Positions 1 through 8,941 are shown, counted from the stretch's first letter. The stretch: 38,527 nucleotides of DNA from an uncultured Gemmiger sp. (GCA_944388245.1 CALXIA010000021.1:1-38527); one strand, 5' to 3'. A program made the numbers and translations. The notes: generated from the letters alone by a model not told the origin.

Positions 1-1203
1 GCGGTTTTCCTGGTTGACGCGGGTGGCGCTGGGGTCGTAGTCGATGGGGGTGATGTTGGCCTGGGGATGCAGCGCCCGGATCTTGCCCACCATCCCCTTG
101 CCGCAGATGTGGTTGGGCAGGCAGCCGAAGGGCTGGGCGCAGACGATGTTTTCGTAGCCGCTCTGGACCAGTTCGATCATCTCGGCGGTGAGCAGCCAGC
201 CCTCCCCCATCTTGTTGCCCATGCCGATGATGCCGTCGGGCAGGGTGCGCAGCACGCTGAAGGGGGCCGGGGCGTGGTAGCCCGCCGCCTTGAGGGCGTC
301 GCACAGGGCCTTTTCCAGCCCGTCCAGCCAGCGCAGCAGCAGTTCGGGGGCCAGTTCCCCCAGCTTGCTGCCGCCGTACAGCCGCACCGTTTCGCTCATG
401 TTGAAGCAGCAGTACTGCACAAAGCCCAGCAGCCCCGGCAGGTTGACCTCGCAGTCCTGGGAGGCCAGGAACTCCTCCAGATTGTTGTTGCCCAGGGGGG
501 AGTATTTCACATAGATCTCCCCCACCACCCCCACCTTGACCTTGGGGGTATGGGTCTTGGGGATGGCGGCGAACTCCTTGGCGATCACCGGGAAGGTGCG
601 CTTCATCTCGGGAGCGGAGTAGCCCTTGCCCGCGTGGATCTGTTTGGTCAGGGCGGCGATCCACCTGTCGGTCAGAGCGGCGGCGGCCCCCTTCTCGTTC
701 TCGTAGGGGGCGGTCTGGTTGCGCAGGGTCATGAGCAGATCGCCGTAGAGCACCGCGGCGATCAGCATCCGGGCCAGCGGCAGGGTCATCTGGAAGCCGC
801 TGTCCTTCTCCAGGCCCGAGAAGTTCAGGCTGGCCACCGGCACCTGCTGGTAGCCGGCCTTGTACAGGGCCTTGCGCAGCAGGTGGATGTAGTTGGAGGC
901 CCGGCAGCCGCCGCCGGTCTGGGTGATCAGCAAAGCGGTGTGGTCCAGGTCGTACCGGCCGCTGTTCAGCGCGTCCAGGAACTGGCCGATGACCAGCAGA
1001 GCCGGGTAACAGGTGTCGTTATGGACATATTTCAGCCCCAGCTGGGCCACCTGCTCGCCGCAGTTGCCCAGCAGTTCCACCCGGTAGCCCTCCCGCTCCA
1101 TGGCCGCCTTCATGAGTTTGAACTGCAGCGGGGCCATGTTGGGCACCAGGATGGTGTGGGTGCGCTTCATGTCCTTGGTGAATTTTGCGGTGGTGTATTC
1201 CAT
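1..1203 (-). CDS. 2-hydroxyacyl-CoA dehydratase-like protein (activase partner), 3' end outside window
   Basis: The minus-strand frame opens at the ATG at 1203-1201 and runs off the left edge without a stop, so only the first 401 residues are visible. A GAGG ribosome site lies 7 nt before the ATG. Visible motifs are HNDTCYPALL (Cys65), TGGGCRASNY (Cys100) and, near the edge, CLPNHICGKGM followed by PIDYDPSATRVNQ. These match the C-terminal dehydratase-like part of large CoA-substrate-specific enzyme activase proteins (DUF2229/HgdB-like). The gene starts 9 nt after the stop of the activase ORF, so the two are surely co-transcribed. In many Firmicutes these parts form one polypeptide of roughly 1,400 residues; here they are two ORFs. 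The conserved cysteines suggest an iron-sulfur protein, but the substrate is unknown. Confidence 0.85.
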   Translation of the reverse strand, partial: MEYTTAKFTKDMKRTHTILVPNMAPLQFKLMKAAMEREGYRVELLGNCGEQVAQLGLKYVHNDTCYPALLVIGQFLDALNSGRYDLDHTALLITQTGGGCRASNYIHLLRKALYKAGYQQVPVASLNFSGLEKDSGFQMTLPLARMLIAAVLYGDLLMTLRNQTAPYENEKGAAAALTDRWIAALTKQIHAGKGYSAPEMKRTFPVIAKEFAAIPKTHTPKVKVGVVGEIYVKYSPLGNNNLEEFLASQDCEVNLPGLLGFVQYCCFNMSETVRLYGGSKLGELAPELLLRWLDGLEKALCDALKAAGYHAPAPFSVLRTLPDGIIGMGNKMGEGWLLTAEMIELVQSGYENIVCAQPFGCLPNHICGKGMVGKIRALHPQANITPIDYDPSATRVNQENR

Positions 1204-1212
1204 GGTCGTACC

Positions 1213-4140
1213 TCACTGTGCGCTCGCGCGGGCGCGCTGCTTTTCATCCAGCGCCGCGAACAGGCTGCGCAGCCGGATGTTCACCGCGCCCAGGTTGGTG
1301 ATCTCGTCGATCTTCAGCTGGGTGTACAGCTTGCCGCCGTCGTGCAAAATCTCCCGGGTCTCGTCGGTGGTGATGGCGTCCAGGCCGCAGCCGAAGCTCA
1401 CCAGCTGCACCAGTTCCATGTCGGGCTGGGTGGTGCAGTATTTGGCGGCGGCGTACAGCCGGCTGTGGTAGGTCCACTGGTTGAGCACGGTGGTGGCGAA
1501 TTTCTGCTCCAGCCAGCTCACGCTGTCCTCGGTGACCACGGCGGCCCCGTGGCGGCAGATCAGCTTGTCGATGCCGTGGTTGACCTCCGGGTCCACATGG
1601 TAGGGCCGGCCCGCCAGCACCACGATCCGCTTGCCCTCGGCCCGGGCCTGCTGGATGATCTCCGCGCCCCTGGCCCGCACCTGGGCCATGTGCCGCTCGT
1701 ACTCGGCCCAGGCCGCGTCGGTGGCGGCGGCCACCTCCTGTTTGGAGATGCCCGCGAAGTACTTGGCCAGGATGGCGGTCATGTGCACCACAAAGTCCTT
1801 GCGCCGGTGGATGCCCAGATAGTCGTAGATGAATTTGGTGCCCTCCAGTTCGGGGCAGTTGCCGGCGATGACCTCCGGATAGTAGGCCACCACCGGGCAG
1901 TTGTAGTGGTTGTCGCCCAGGCCCTCGTCCACGTTGTAGGTCATGCAGGGGTAGAAGATGGCGTCCAGCCCCATCTGGGACAGCGCATGGATATGCCCGT
2001 GGGCCATCTTGGCGGGGAAACAGGCGGTGTCGCTGGGGATGGTGCCCTGGCCGGACTGGTACAGTTCCCGGCTGGAGACCGGGCTGGTGACGACCGCAAA
2101 GCCCAGGCTGGTGAAGAAGGCGTGCCAGAAGGGCAGCAGTTCGTACATGTTCAGCACCAGGGGGATGCCGATGCGGCCCCGCACCCCGCTTCCCGGCTTG
2201 TAGGAGGCCAGCAGCTGCTGTTTGTACTCGTACAGGTTCAGGCTGTCGCCGGCGGCGCGGCCGGTGACCGGCCGCTCGCACCGGTTGCCGCTGATGAGCT
2301 TCTTGCCGCCGGAGAACAGGTTCACCGTCAGCTGGCAGTGGTTGCCGCACAGCCCGCACTGCACGTTCTTGACCTCCTGGGTGAAGTGTTCCAGTTCGTC
2401 GGGCCCCAGAAGGGTGCTGACATGGTCCGCCCCGGCCAGGCTCTTGCCGTGGAGCGCCGCGCCGAAAGCGCCCATCAGGCCGGCAATGTCCGGGCGGATG
2501 ACCTCCACCCCCATCTCCTGCTCAAAGGCGCGCAGCACCGCCTCGTTGTAGAAGGTGCCGCCCTGCACCACGATGTTGCGGCCCAGTTCCTCCGGCCGGG
2601 AGGCGCGGATGACCTTGTACAGGGCGTTCTTGACCACGCTGATGGACAGGCCGGCGGAGATGTTCTCCACGCTGGCGCCGTCCTTCTGGGCCTGCTTGAC
2701 GCTGGAGTTCATAAAGACGGTGCAGCGGCTGCCCAGGTCCACCGGCCGGTCGGCAAACAGGCCCAGGGCCGCGAATTCCTTCACGTCGTAGCCCAGCGCC
2801 TGGGCGAAGGTCTGCAGAAAGCTGCCGCAGCCGGAGGAGCAGGCCTCGTTCAGGAAGATGTCGCTGATGGCCCCGTCCGCGATCTTGAAGCACTTCATGT
2901 CCTGGCCGCCGATGTCGATGATGAAGTCCACGTTGGGCATGAAGTGGCGGGCGGCGGTGAAGTGGGCCACCGTCTCCACCACCCCCCAGTCGGCCCCGAA
3001 AGCCTGCTTGACCAGTTCCTCGCCGTAGCCGGTGGCGGTGGCGCTGGCCACCCGCAGGCCGGGATGGTCGGCGTAGAGTTTTTGCAGCACGTCCCGGATC
3101 AGCGGCACCGGGTTGCCCAGATTGGGCTGGTAGCTGGTGAAGAGCAGGTTGGCCTCGTCGTCGATCACCACCAGCTTGACGGTGGTGCTGCCGGAGTCGA
3201 TGCCGATATGTACCGGCCCCACCTCCGGGCCGAAGGGCCGGTGAGGCACGCAGGCCTTCAGATGCCGGGCGTGGAACTCGTCGTACTCCTGCCGGTTTTT
3301 GAACAGCGGCGGCTGGCTGGCATAGTCGGCCTGGGCGCTGTACTGCTCCAGCCGGTCCGCGATCTGGGGCAGGTTGAACTCCTGGTCGGCGTAGAAGGCC
3401 GCGCCCAGCGCCACAAAGAGCAGGCTGTTCTCCGGGCAGGTGCCGGTGACCTTCAGGGTGCGGTCAAAGCTCTGGCGCAGCACCTTGCTGAAGGTGAGCG
3501 GCCCGCCCAGATACAGCACCCTGCCCTGGATGGGCCGGCCCTGGGCCAGGCCGGCGATGGTCTGGTTGACCACCGCCTGGTAGATGCTGGCGGAGATGTT
3601 CTCGGCGCGGGCGCCCTGGTTGATTAGCGGCTGGATGTCGCTCTTGGCGAACACGCCGCAGCGGCTGGCGATGGTGTAGGTCTTTTCCGCCTTCTGGGCG
3701 GCGGCGTCCATCTGATCCGGCTCCATCTTGAGCAGGGTGGCCATCTGGTCGATAAAGGCGCCGGTGCCGCCGGCGCAGCTGCCGTTCATCCGCACCTCGG
3801 TGCCGCCGGACAAAAACAGGATCTTGGCGTCCTCGCCGCCCAGTTCGACGATCACGTCGGTGTCGGGGCACAGGCGGGTGGCGGCCACCCGGGTGGAGAA
3901 CACCTCCTGCACGAAGGGCACCCCGCAGCTTTGCGCCAGGCCCATGCCGGCGCTGCCGGAGATCGCCAGCCGGGCGGTGGCGGAGGGAATGGCCTCCCGC
4001 ACCACCCGCAGCAGCAGTTCCCGGGCTTTTTCCACAATGTGGCTGTAATGGCGTTCATAGGTATGGAACACCAGCTTGTCTTGGTCGTCCAATACGGCGC
4101 ACTTGATGGTGGTGCTGCCGATGTCCAGGCCAACTCTCAT
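1213..4140 (-). CDS. acyl-CoA dehydratase activase with two tandem ASKHA ATPase domains
   Basis: This 975-residue protein belongs to the BadF/BadG/BcrA/BcrD-HgdC ATPase family, which uses ATP to drive an electron into 2-hydroxyacyl-CoA dehydratases. The first ASKHA domain starts at residue 1 (VGLDIGSTTIK) and carries the cluster cysteines Cys122 (GSCAGGTG) and Cys161 (SRCGVFAKSD). A second domain starts near residue 311 (HIGIDSGSTTVK) with Cys434 (NEACSSGCGS) and Cys473. A C-terminal DUF2229-type region follows, opening with a four-cysteine group (Cys595, Cys598, Cys602, Cys621). In HgdC the two equivalent cysteines per subunit hold a bridging [4Fe-4S] cluster; two domains in one chain could form it internally (inference). 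The ATG at 4140 follows a GGGAGG site. It heads an operon with the gene at 1-1203, behind a structured leader of about 220 nt. The true substrate cannot be told from sequence. Confidence 0.9.
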   Translation of the reverse strand: MRVGLDIGSTTIKCAVLDDQDKLVFHTYERHYSHIVEKARELLLRVVREAIPSATARLAISGSAGMGLAQSCGVPFVQEVFSTRVAATRLCPDTDVIVELGGEDAKILFLSGGTEVRMNGSCAGGTGAFIDQMATLLKMEPDQMDAAAQKAEKTYTIASRCGVFAKSDIQPLINQGARAENISASIYQAVVNQTIAGLAQGRPIQGRVLYLGGPLTFSKVLRQSFDRTLKVTGTCPENSLLFVALGAAFYADQEFNLPQIADRLEQYSAQADYASQPPLFKNRQEYDEFHARHLKACVPHRPFGPEVGPVHIGIDSGSTTVKLVVIDDEANLLFTSYQPNLGNPVPLIRDVLQKLYADHPGLRVASATATGYGEELVKQAFGADWGVVETVAHFTAARHFMPNVDFIIDIGGQDMKCFKIADGAISDIFLNEACSSGCGSFLQTFAQALGYDVKEFAALGLFADRPVDLGSRCTVFMNSSVKQAQKDGASVENISAGLSISVVKNALYKVIRASRPEELGRNIVVQGGTFYNEAVLRAFEQEMGVEVIRPDIAGLMGAFGAALHGKSLAGADHVSTLLGPDELEHFTQEVKNVQCGLCGNHCQLTVNLFSGGKKLISGNRCERPVTGRAAGDSLNLYEYKQQLLASYKPGSGVRGRIGIPLVLNMYELLPFWHAFFTSLGFAVVTSPVSSRELYQSGQGTIPSDTACFPAKMAHGHIHALSQMGLDAIFYPCMTYNVDEGLGDNHYNCPVVAYYPEVIAGNCPELEGTKFIYDYLGIHRRKDFVVHMTAILAKYFAGISKQEVAAATDAAWAEYERHMAQVRARGAEIIQQARAEGKRIVVLAGRPYHVDPEVNHGIDKLICRHGAAVVTEDSVSWLEQKFATTVLNQWTYHSRLYAAAKYCTTQPDMELVQLVSFGCGLDAITTDETREILHDGGKLYTQLKIDEITNLGAVNIRLRSLFAALDEKQRARASAQ

Positions 4141-4367
4141 ATTGTACCTCCCTGGCAGGCGCCGTCCCCCCCGACGGCGCGAAACAAAATAGAACGAACC
4201 AACCGCGCGGGCCCGGCCGGGCCGGACAGGCCCGCGGACACGCGCGGCGGATCAACGGAACGCTGCCCGGCCCCGGCGCGGGCACCTGCCGGGGAACCCT
4301 TCTCCCCGGCAAACGGCACCGCGGCGCGGATTGGCGGCCATACGGCAGGAATTTCGTACACGTTCCT
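4141..4367 (-). other. structured 5' leader of the activase operon
   Basis: The 419-nt gap between the activase gene and the FMN-binding gene holds two promoters facing away from each other and this GC-rich transcribed leader. On the minus strand it can fold several strong hairpins: arms 4288-4295/4303-4310, a long GC-rich stem around 4200-4245 followed by a U-rich stretch (about 4180-4198), and arms 4159-4166/4173-4180 just upstream of the ribosome site. The order of strong stem, U-rich run and stem near the ribosome site is compatible with attenuation or translational control. No known riboswitch class was recognised, and GC-rich DNA folds easily, so this is tentative. Confidence 0.4.
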
Positions 4368-4397
4368 ATTAAAACACTCCTCTCGACAAAATGTCAA
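4368..4397 (-). promoter_or_regulatory. promoter of activase operon
   Basis: On the minus strand TTGACA (4397-4392) and TTTAAT (4373-4368) are separated by 18 bp. It points toward the activase gene and gives a leader of about 220 nt. Confidence 0.65.
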
Positions 4398-4468
4398 GGG
4401 GTTTGCCCGGGCAGGGGCGGCAAAGGCAGATTTTGGCGGCAAAAACCTCCACCGCGGCCGGCATCCTC

Positions 4469-4497
4469 TTGCACACCGGGGCCGGGTATGGTATAGT
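4469..4497 (+). promoter_or_regulatory. promoter of FMN-binding lipoprotein gene
   Basis: TTGCAC (4469-4474) and TATAGT (4492-4497) are separated by 17 bp, about 60 bp before the ATG at 4560. This is a good sigma-A type match. Confidence 0.7.
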
Positions 4498-4559
4498 TGT
4501 GCAGGGAAAAGGGCACACTATTGCCGCCCTTACCTATTATAGAGAAGGAGAGATCATTT

Positions 4560-4922
4560 ATGAAACGTTCTGCGATTCGCGTAGCTGTTCTGGTACTGGT
4601 GCTGGCCCTGGCGGCCGGCCTGCTGACCGCCTGCGGCGGCGGCGACAAGGCTGCCTACACCGCCGGCACCTACACCGGCACCGCCCAGGGTTACGGCGGC
4701 ACCGTCACCGTGACCATCACCGTGGACGCCAGCAGCATCACCGACGTGACGGTGGAAGGCGCCGACGAGACCCCCGAGTTGGGCGGCGCGGCTCTGGACA
4801 CCCTGGCTGAGTCCATCAAGACCGCCGGCAGCGCCGAGATCGACGGCGTGGCGGGCGCTACCGTCACCAGCGACGCGGTCAAGGCCGCCGCTGCGGACGC
4901 CCTGTCTCAGGCTCAGGCCTGA
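4560..4922 (+). CDS. small FMN-binding-domain lipoprotein
   Basis: This 120-residue protein has a lipoprotein signal: basic KRSAIR, a hydrophobic stretch, and lipobox LLTAC with Cys25 as the lipidated residue. The rest is one FMN_bind domain, from about YTAGTYTG through the motif DGVAGATVTSDAV. In this family the last threonine of the GATxT motif is covalently flavinylated by ApbE, so the product is probably a surface-anchored flavoprotein acting as an electron carrier (inference from family). No apbE is visible here. The ATG at 4560 is preferred over the upstream ATG at 4497 because it follows GAAGGAG at normal spacing and because 4497 lies within the -10 element. The gene is monocistronic between its own promoter and a strong terminator. 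The first position of the usual S/T-G-A motif is alanine. Confidence 0.88.
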   Translation: MKRSAIRVAVLVLVLALAAGLLTACGGGDKAAYTAGTYTGTAQGYGGTVTVTITVDASSITDVTVEGADETPELGGAALDTLAESIKTAGSAEIDGVAGATVTSDAVKAAAADALSQAQA

Positions 4923-4934
4923 TCCTTCCCCACG

Positions 4935-4976
4935 AAAAAACTCCGGAGAGCAGCCGCTCTCCGGAGTTTTTGTTTT
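4935..4976. terminator. bidirectional intrinsic terminator
   Basis: A perfect 10-bp stem (4941-4950 with 4957-4966, 6-nt loop) is flanked by AAAAAA on the left and TTTTTGTTTT on the right. It can stop the FMN-binding gene on the plus strand and secA on the minus strand. Confidence 0.9.
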
Positions 4977-4981
4977 GTCCT

Positions 4982-5029
4982 CGTTTACTGCAGGTCGGGG
5001 TGATACTCCTTGCAGGTGCACTTTTTCCA
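4982..5029 (-). repeat. displaced copy of the secA 3' end (direct repeat B)
   Basis: These 48 bases are identical to 5221-5268, the end of secA including its stop, in the same orientation and 239 bp further downstream. Similarity continues to about 5050. The next codons still spell Gly-Leu-Lys but with different codons (GGA TTA AAG against GGC CTG AAA), so differences there are synonymous. Read in its own frame the copy encodes [20 protein letters not shown] and a stop. The offset of 239 puts it out of frame with secA. There is no start codon or ribosome site in a sensible place, so it is not a gene. Confidence 0.85.
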
Positions 5030-5220
5030 CTTTAATCCGCTGCCACACGCGGTTTTCCCCGGCAAGGCCGAGCCGCAGGCGACGGCCGCGCCGCGGGGGA
5101 AAACCCGGTCGCCCGCGCAGGAAGGCTCCGGACCGGGGGCCGGCCCGCCCGCAGGGCGGCCGCTTTGCCGCGCAAAGAGCACCGCAGCCCCCGGCCGGAT
5201 GCCGCCCGGAGCGGGCAGCC

Positions 5221-5268
5221 CGTTTACTGCAGGTCGGGGTGATACTCCTTGCAGGTGCACTTTTTCCA
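5221..5268 (-). repeat. secA 3' end (direct repeat A)
   Basis: This is the functional copy of the 48-bp direct repeat, covering the last codons and stop of secA. Copy B lies at 4982-5029. The 190 bp between the copies are GC-rich and hold no recognisable gene. Confidence 0.85.
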
Positions 5269-7992
5269 TTTCAGGCCGCTGCCACACGGGCAGGGATCGT
5301 TGCGGCCCACCTTGACCGCCCGGCGGACCGGGCCGGTGGCGGCGCTGGCCTGCCGGGTGCCCCGGGCGGGCACCGCCGCGTCGCCGGTGGGCTTGGCCAC
5401 CTGTTCCCGCTGGGGCGCCTGCTGGGTGCGGATCTCGATGGTCAGCAGCATGTGCACCGCATCCTCCCGGATGCTCTCGATCATGGCGTCGAACATCTCG
5501 AAGCCCTCCAGCCGGTACTCCACCACCGGGTCCCGCTGGCCGTAGCTGCGCAGGTAGATGCCCTGGCGCAGCTGGTCCATGGCGTCGATGTGGTCCATCC
5601 ACTTCACGTCCACGTTGCGCAGCAGGCAGATGCGCTCCAGTTCCCGCATCAGCTCGCTGCCGTACTTCTTCTCCTTGGCGTCCAGGATGGTGTTGCCCCG
5701 CTGGATCAGGAAGTCCGCCACCTGTTCCCGGGTCAGATCGTTCAGCTGCTCGGTGGTGTAGTGGAAGTCCGCCGGGGTGCACAGCCAGCCCAGATAATGG
5801 CGGCGCAGGGCGGCGAAATCCCAGTCGTCGGCGGCGTCCCCCGCCAGGAAGGTGTTCACGCTGGCCTGGATGCTCTCGGTGAGCATGGTGCGCAGCTGGC
5901 CGCTCAGATCCTCCCCGTCCACCACCGGGCGCCGCTGGCCGTAGATGATCTCCCGCTGCTGGTTCATCACATCGTCGAACTGCAGCACGTTTTTGCGGAT
6001 GGAGAAGTTGCGGGCCTCCAGCTTTTTCTGGGCGCCCTCGATGGTGCTGGTGATCATCCGGTTCTCGATGGGCACGTCCTCTTCCAGGCCCAGGGTGTTC
6101 ATCAGGCTCTGCACCCGCTCGCCGCCGAAGATCCGCATCAGGTCGTCTTCCAAACTCAGGAAGAACCGGCTGGCGCCCGGGTCGCCCTGACGGCCGGCAC
6201 GGCCCCGCAGCTGGTTGTCGATCCGGCGGCTCTCGTGCCGCTCGGTGCCGATGATGAACAGCCCGCCGGCCTCCTTGACCGCCTGGGCTTCCCGGTCGGT
6301 CTCCTGCCGGTACTGGGCGGTAAGCTCGGCAAACCGGGCCCGGGCCGCCAGGATGGCCTCGTCGGCGGTGTCGCCGTGGCCGTCCGCCTCCGCGATGACC
6401 TCCTCGGGCACCTCCTCCTTGCGCAGCTGGGCCTTGGCCATGAACTCCGCGTTGCCGCCCAGCACGATGTCGGTGCCGCGGCCGGCCATGTTGGTGGCGA
6501 TGGTCACCGCCCCCTGCTTGCCGGCCTGGGCCACGATCTCGGCCTCCCGCTCGTGGTTCTTGGCGTTCAGCACGTTGTGCTTGACCCCCCGGCGGGAGAG
6601 CATCTTGCTCAGGGTCTCGCTCTTTTCAATGCTCACGGTGCCCACCAGCACCGGCTGGCCCTTGGCGTGACATTCCAGCACCTGCTCGATCACCGCGTTG
6701 TACTTGCCGTTCATGGTCTTGTAGACGCTGTCCGGCATGTCCTTGCGGGCGCAGGGCTTGTTGGTGGGCACGGTGACGATGTTCAGCCCGTAGATCTCGT
6801 TGAACTCGGCGGCCTCGGTGCTGGCGGTACCGGTCATGCCGGCCAGCTTGCCGTACATGCGGAAGTAGTTCTGGAAGGTGATGGTGGCCAGGGTCTTGCT
6901 CTCGGCGGCCACCTTGACCCCCTCTTTGGCCTCGATGGCCTGGTGCAGGCCCTCGTTGTACCGCCGGCCGATCATCAGGCGGCCGGTGAACTCGTCCACG
7001 ATGATGACCTCGCCGTCCCGCACCACATAGTCGATGTCCCGGCGCATCACGCCCCGGGCCTTGATGGCCTGGTTGATGTGATGGGCCAGGGTCATGTTCT
7101 CCGCGTCGGCCAGGTTGTCCACATGGAACCAGGCCTCCGCCTTCTTGACGCCGGAGGCGGTCAGGGTGGCGCTCTTGTGCTTCTCGTCCACCACATAGTC
7201 CCCGTCCACCTGGTCGTCCTGCTGTTCCTTGGTGTCCAGCTCCACCACCTTGGCCATCTTCAGGGTGCGGGCGAAGGCGTCGGCCTGCTGGTACAGGTCG
7301 CTGGAATCGTCCCCCTTGCCGCTGATGATCAGGGGGGTGCGGGCCTCGTCGATCAGGATGCTGTCCACCTCGTCCACGATGGCGTAGGCATGGCCCCGCT
7401 GCACCATGTTCTTTTTATAGGTGACCATATTGTCCCGCAGGTAGTCGAAGCCGAATTCGTTGTTGGTGCCGTAGGTCACGTCGGCGGCGTAGGCGGCCTG
7501 CCGGGCGGCAAAGTCGATGCCCGGCACGATCAGCCCCACGTTCAGCCCCAGAAAACGGTACACCTTGCCCATCCACTCGCTGTCGCGGCGGGCCAGGTAG
7601 TCGTTGACCGTGACCACATGCACCCCCTTGCCGGGCAGGGCGTTCAGGTAGGCGGGCAGGGTGGCCACCAGGGTCTTGCCCTCGCCGGTCTGCATCTCGG
7701 CAATGCAGCCCCGGTGCAGAGCGATGCCGCCGATGATCTGCACCGGAAAGTGCTTCATGCCCAGCACCCGCCAGCTGGCCTCCCGGCAGACCGCGAAGGC
7801 CTCCGGCAGCAGATCGTCCAGCTTGGCGCCGTCGGCCAGGCGCTGGCGCAGCGCCGGGGTCTGGGCCTGCAGTTCGGCGTCGGTCATGGCCTGGTAGGTG
7901 GGCTCCAGCGCCAGGACCTTGTCCGCCAGCGGGCGTATCTTTTTCAGCTCTTTGTCCGAGAAAGAGCCAAAGATCTTGTCGATCAGGGACAT
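5224..7992 (-). CDS. secA: preprotein translocase ATPase SecA
   Basis: This 922-residue motor drives secreted proteins through SecYEG at the membrane. Diagnostic segments are the Walker A MQTGEGKT, the DEAD-type [15 protein letters not shown], the motif V/VI region [14 protein letters not shown] and [11 protein letters not shown], and the C-terminal metal site [17 protein letters not shown]. The ATG at 7992 ([11 protein letters not shown]) follows AGAGGGGG and fits the family start; an ATG 22 codons upstream has no ribosome site. The C-terminal CxCx8CxC site normally binds zinc and SecB or phospholipid. A second, out-of-frame copy of this tail lies just downstream. The gene has its own promoter and shares the terminator at 4935-4976. 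Confidence 0.98.
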   Translation of the reverse strand: MSLIDKIFGSFSDKELKKIRPLADKVLALEPTYQAMTDAELQAQTPALRQRLADGAKLDDLLPEAFAVCREASWRVLGMKHFPVQIIGGIALHRGCIAEMQTGEGKTLVATLPAYLNALPGKGVHVVTVNDYLARRDSEWMGKVYRFLGLNVGLIVPGIDFAARQAAYAADVTYGTNNEFGFDYLRDNMVTYKKNMVQRGHAYAIVDEVDSILIDEARTPLIISGKGDDSSDLYQQADAFARTLKMAKVVELDTKEQQDDQVDGDYVVDEKHKSATLTASGVKKAEAWFHVDNLADAENMTLAHHINQAIKARGVMRRDIDYVVRDGEVIIVDEFTGRLMIGRRYNEGLHQAIEAKEGVKVAAESKTLATITFQNYFRMYGKLAGMTGTASTEAAEFNEIYGLNIVTVPTNKPCARKDMPDSVYKTMNGKYNAVIEQVLECHAKGQPVLVGTVSIEKSETLSKMLSRRGVKHNVLNAKNHEREAEIVAQAGKQGAVTIATNMAGRGTDIVLGGNAEFMAKAQLRKEEVPEEVIAEADGHGDTADEAILAARARFAELTAQYRQETDREAQAVKEAGGLFIIGTERHESRRIDNQLRGRAGRQGDPGASRFFLSLEDDLMRIFGGERVQSLMNTLGLEEDVPIENRMITSTIEGAQKKLEARNFSIRKNVLQFDDVMNQQREIIYGQRRPVVDGEDLSGQLRTMLTESIQASVNTFLAGDAADDWDFAALRRHYLGWLCTPADFHYTTEQLNDLTREQVADFLIQRGNTILDAKEKKYGSELMRELERICLLRNVDVKWMDHIDAMDQLRQGIYLRSYGQRDPVVEYRLEGFEMFDAMIESIREDAVHMLLTIEIRTQQAPQREQVAKPTGDAAVPARGTRQASAATGPVRRAVKVGRNDPCPCGSGLKWKKCTCKEYHPDLQ

Positions 7993-8073
7993 TGTGGTTT
8001 CCCCCTCTGTATTTTTCCGATCTGGCCGCGCCCGGCTTTCCGCTTGGCAAAAGGGCATACGGCTGACCCTATC

Positions 8074-8103
8074 ATATTACTACGAACCGCCAAACCCTGT
8101 CAA
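8074..8103 (-). promoter_or_regulatory. secA promoter
   Basis: On the minus strand TTGACA (8103-8098) and TAATAT (8079-8074) are separated by 18 bp, about 80 bp before the secA ATG. Confidence 0.65.
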
Positions 8104-8143
8104 ATCCAGGCTGTGACAAAACTGTTAATTTTGCGGCGATCGG

Positions 8144-8172
8144 TTGACTTGGGCGCATAAACGCGGTATGAT
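8144..8172 (+). promoter_or_regulatory. promoter of hemolysin III-family gene
   Basis: TTGACT (8144-8149) and TATGAT (8167-8172) are separated by 17 bp. It diverges from the secA promoter, about 40 bp away. Confidence 0.75.
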
Positions 8173-8231
8173 AAACGCATGATATAGTATTTGATACCAT
8201 GTCATCTGTTTTATAGAGGGAGGTCTTGGCG

Positions 8232-8882
8232 ATGAGCCGGTATTTTACACATGCACGGGAACCTGTGAACAGCTACACCCATTTCTGGGGCGCGGTGTTG
8301 AGCGGCGTGGGCATCCTGGCGCTGCTGGGCCGGGGGCTGGCCCGGGACGCGGCGGGGCCGGTGCTGGCGGGGGCGCTGCTGTTCGGGGCGTCGCTGGTGG
8401 CCTTGTACTCGGCCAGCAGCATCTACCACTACGCCCTCTGCGCGGGGCGGCGGCTGCTGCGGCTGCGCAAGCTGGACCACGCGATGATCTATGTGCTGAT
8501 CGCGGGCAGCTACACCCCGCTGTGCGCCAAATATCTGGCGCCGGGCACCCGGGGGATGTTTCTGGCCTGCATCTGGGCGGCCGCGGCGGCGGGCATCCTG
8601 CTGAAGCTGCTGTGGCTGGACGCGCCCCGGTGGGTCTGCACCGGGCTGTATCTGGCGCTGGGCTGGTCGATCATGGTGGACCTGCCGGCCTTCGCGGCCG
8701 TGCCCGCCGGGTGCCTGGCGCTGGTGGCCGCGGGCGGGGTGTCCTACTCGGCGGGCGCGGTGATCTACTGGCTGAAAAAGCCCAATCTGAGCGCCCGGTG
8801 GGGCTTTCATGAACTGTTCCACCTGTTCATTCTGGCGGGCAGCGCCTGCCATTTCGCGGCGGTATTCTTCTTTGTTCTGTGA
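8232..8882 (+). CDS. hemolysin III / PAQR-family membrane protein
   Basis: This 216-residue integral membrane protein has seven predicted hydrophobic segments and the family's conserved polar positions: NSYTHFWGA near the N-terminus, the ASSIYHYAL segment, LRKLDHAMIYVLIAGSYTP in the middle, and FHELFHLFILAGSACHF at the end. The histidines and aspartate in these segments form the metal site of the PAQR/hemolysin III superfamily. The family name is historical: Bacillus members lyse cells in assays, but the native role is probably membrane homeostasis. The ATG at 8232 follows GAGGGAGGT at 7 nt; the TTG at 8226 is too close to that site. It is a single gene with its own promoter, divergent from secA. 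Confidence 0.9.
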   Translation: MSRYFTHAREPVNSYTHFWGAVLSGVGILALLGRGLARDAAGPVLAGALLFGASLVALYSASSIYHYALCAGRRLLRLRKLDHAMIYVLIAGSYTPLCAKYLAPGTRGMFLACIWAAAAAGILLKLLWLDAPRWVCTGLYLALGWSIMVDLPAFAAVPAGCLALVAAGGVSYSAGAVIYWLKKPNLSARWGFHELFHLFILAGSACHFAAVFFFVL

Positions 8883-8889
8883 GGGCAAA

Positions 8890-8927
8890 CAGCGGGGGCC
8901 GGGTCCTGATGGACCCGGCCCCCGCTG
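8890..8927. terminator. hairpin between convergent genes
   Basis: A perfect 17-bp GC-rich stem (8890-8906 with 8911-8927, loop TGAT) lies between the hemolysin III-family gene and the HAD gene. The U-tract is weak on both sides, so termination is likely rather than certain. Confidence 0.65.
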
Positions 8928-8941
8928 TGGATTTCAGAAAT

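Noticed and set aside
67-3627. 1186-codon open frame on the plus strand opposite the activase genes
   Set aside because: It is the mirror frame of a well-supported gene in high-GC DNA. Its product is low-complexity (Gly, Ala, Val, Gln, His) with no domain, no ribosome site and no promoter. The same holds for the long plus-strand frames at 4975-8160 and 32605-35718.
4985-5782. Minus-strand frame whose end encodes the second SecA-like zinc tail
   Set aside because: Upstream of the tail it runs through secA in another frame and through non-coding repeat spacer. There is no start with ribosome site, so the tail copy is a repeat, not a gene.
8232-8882. Calling the hemolysin III-family protein a virulence toxin
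   Set aside because: The family is widespread in harmless bacteria and belongs to the PAQR membrane proteins; haemolysis in one assay does not define its role.
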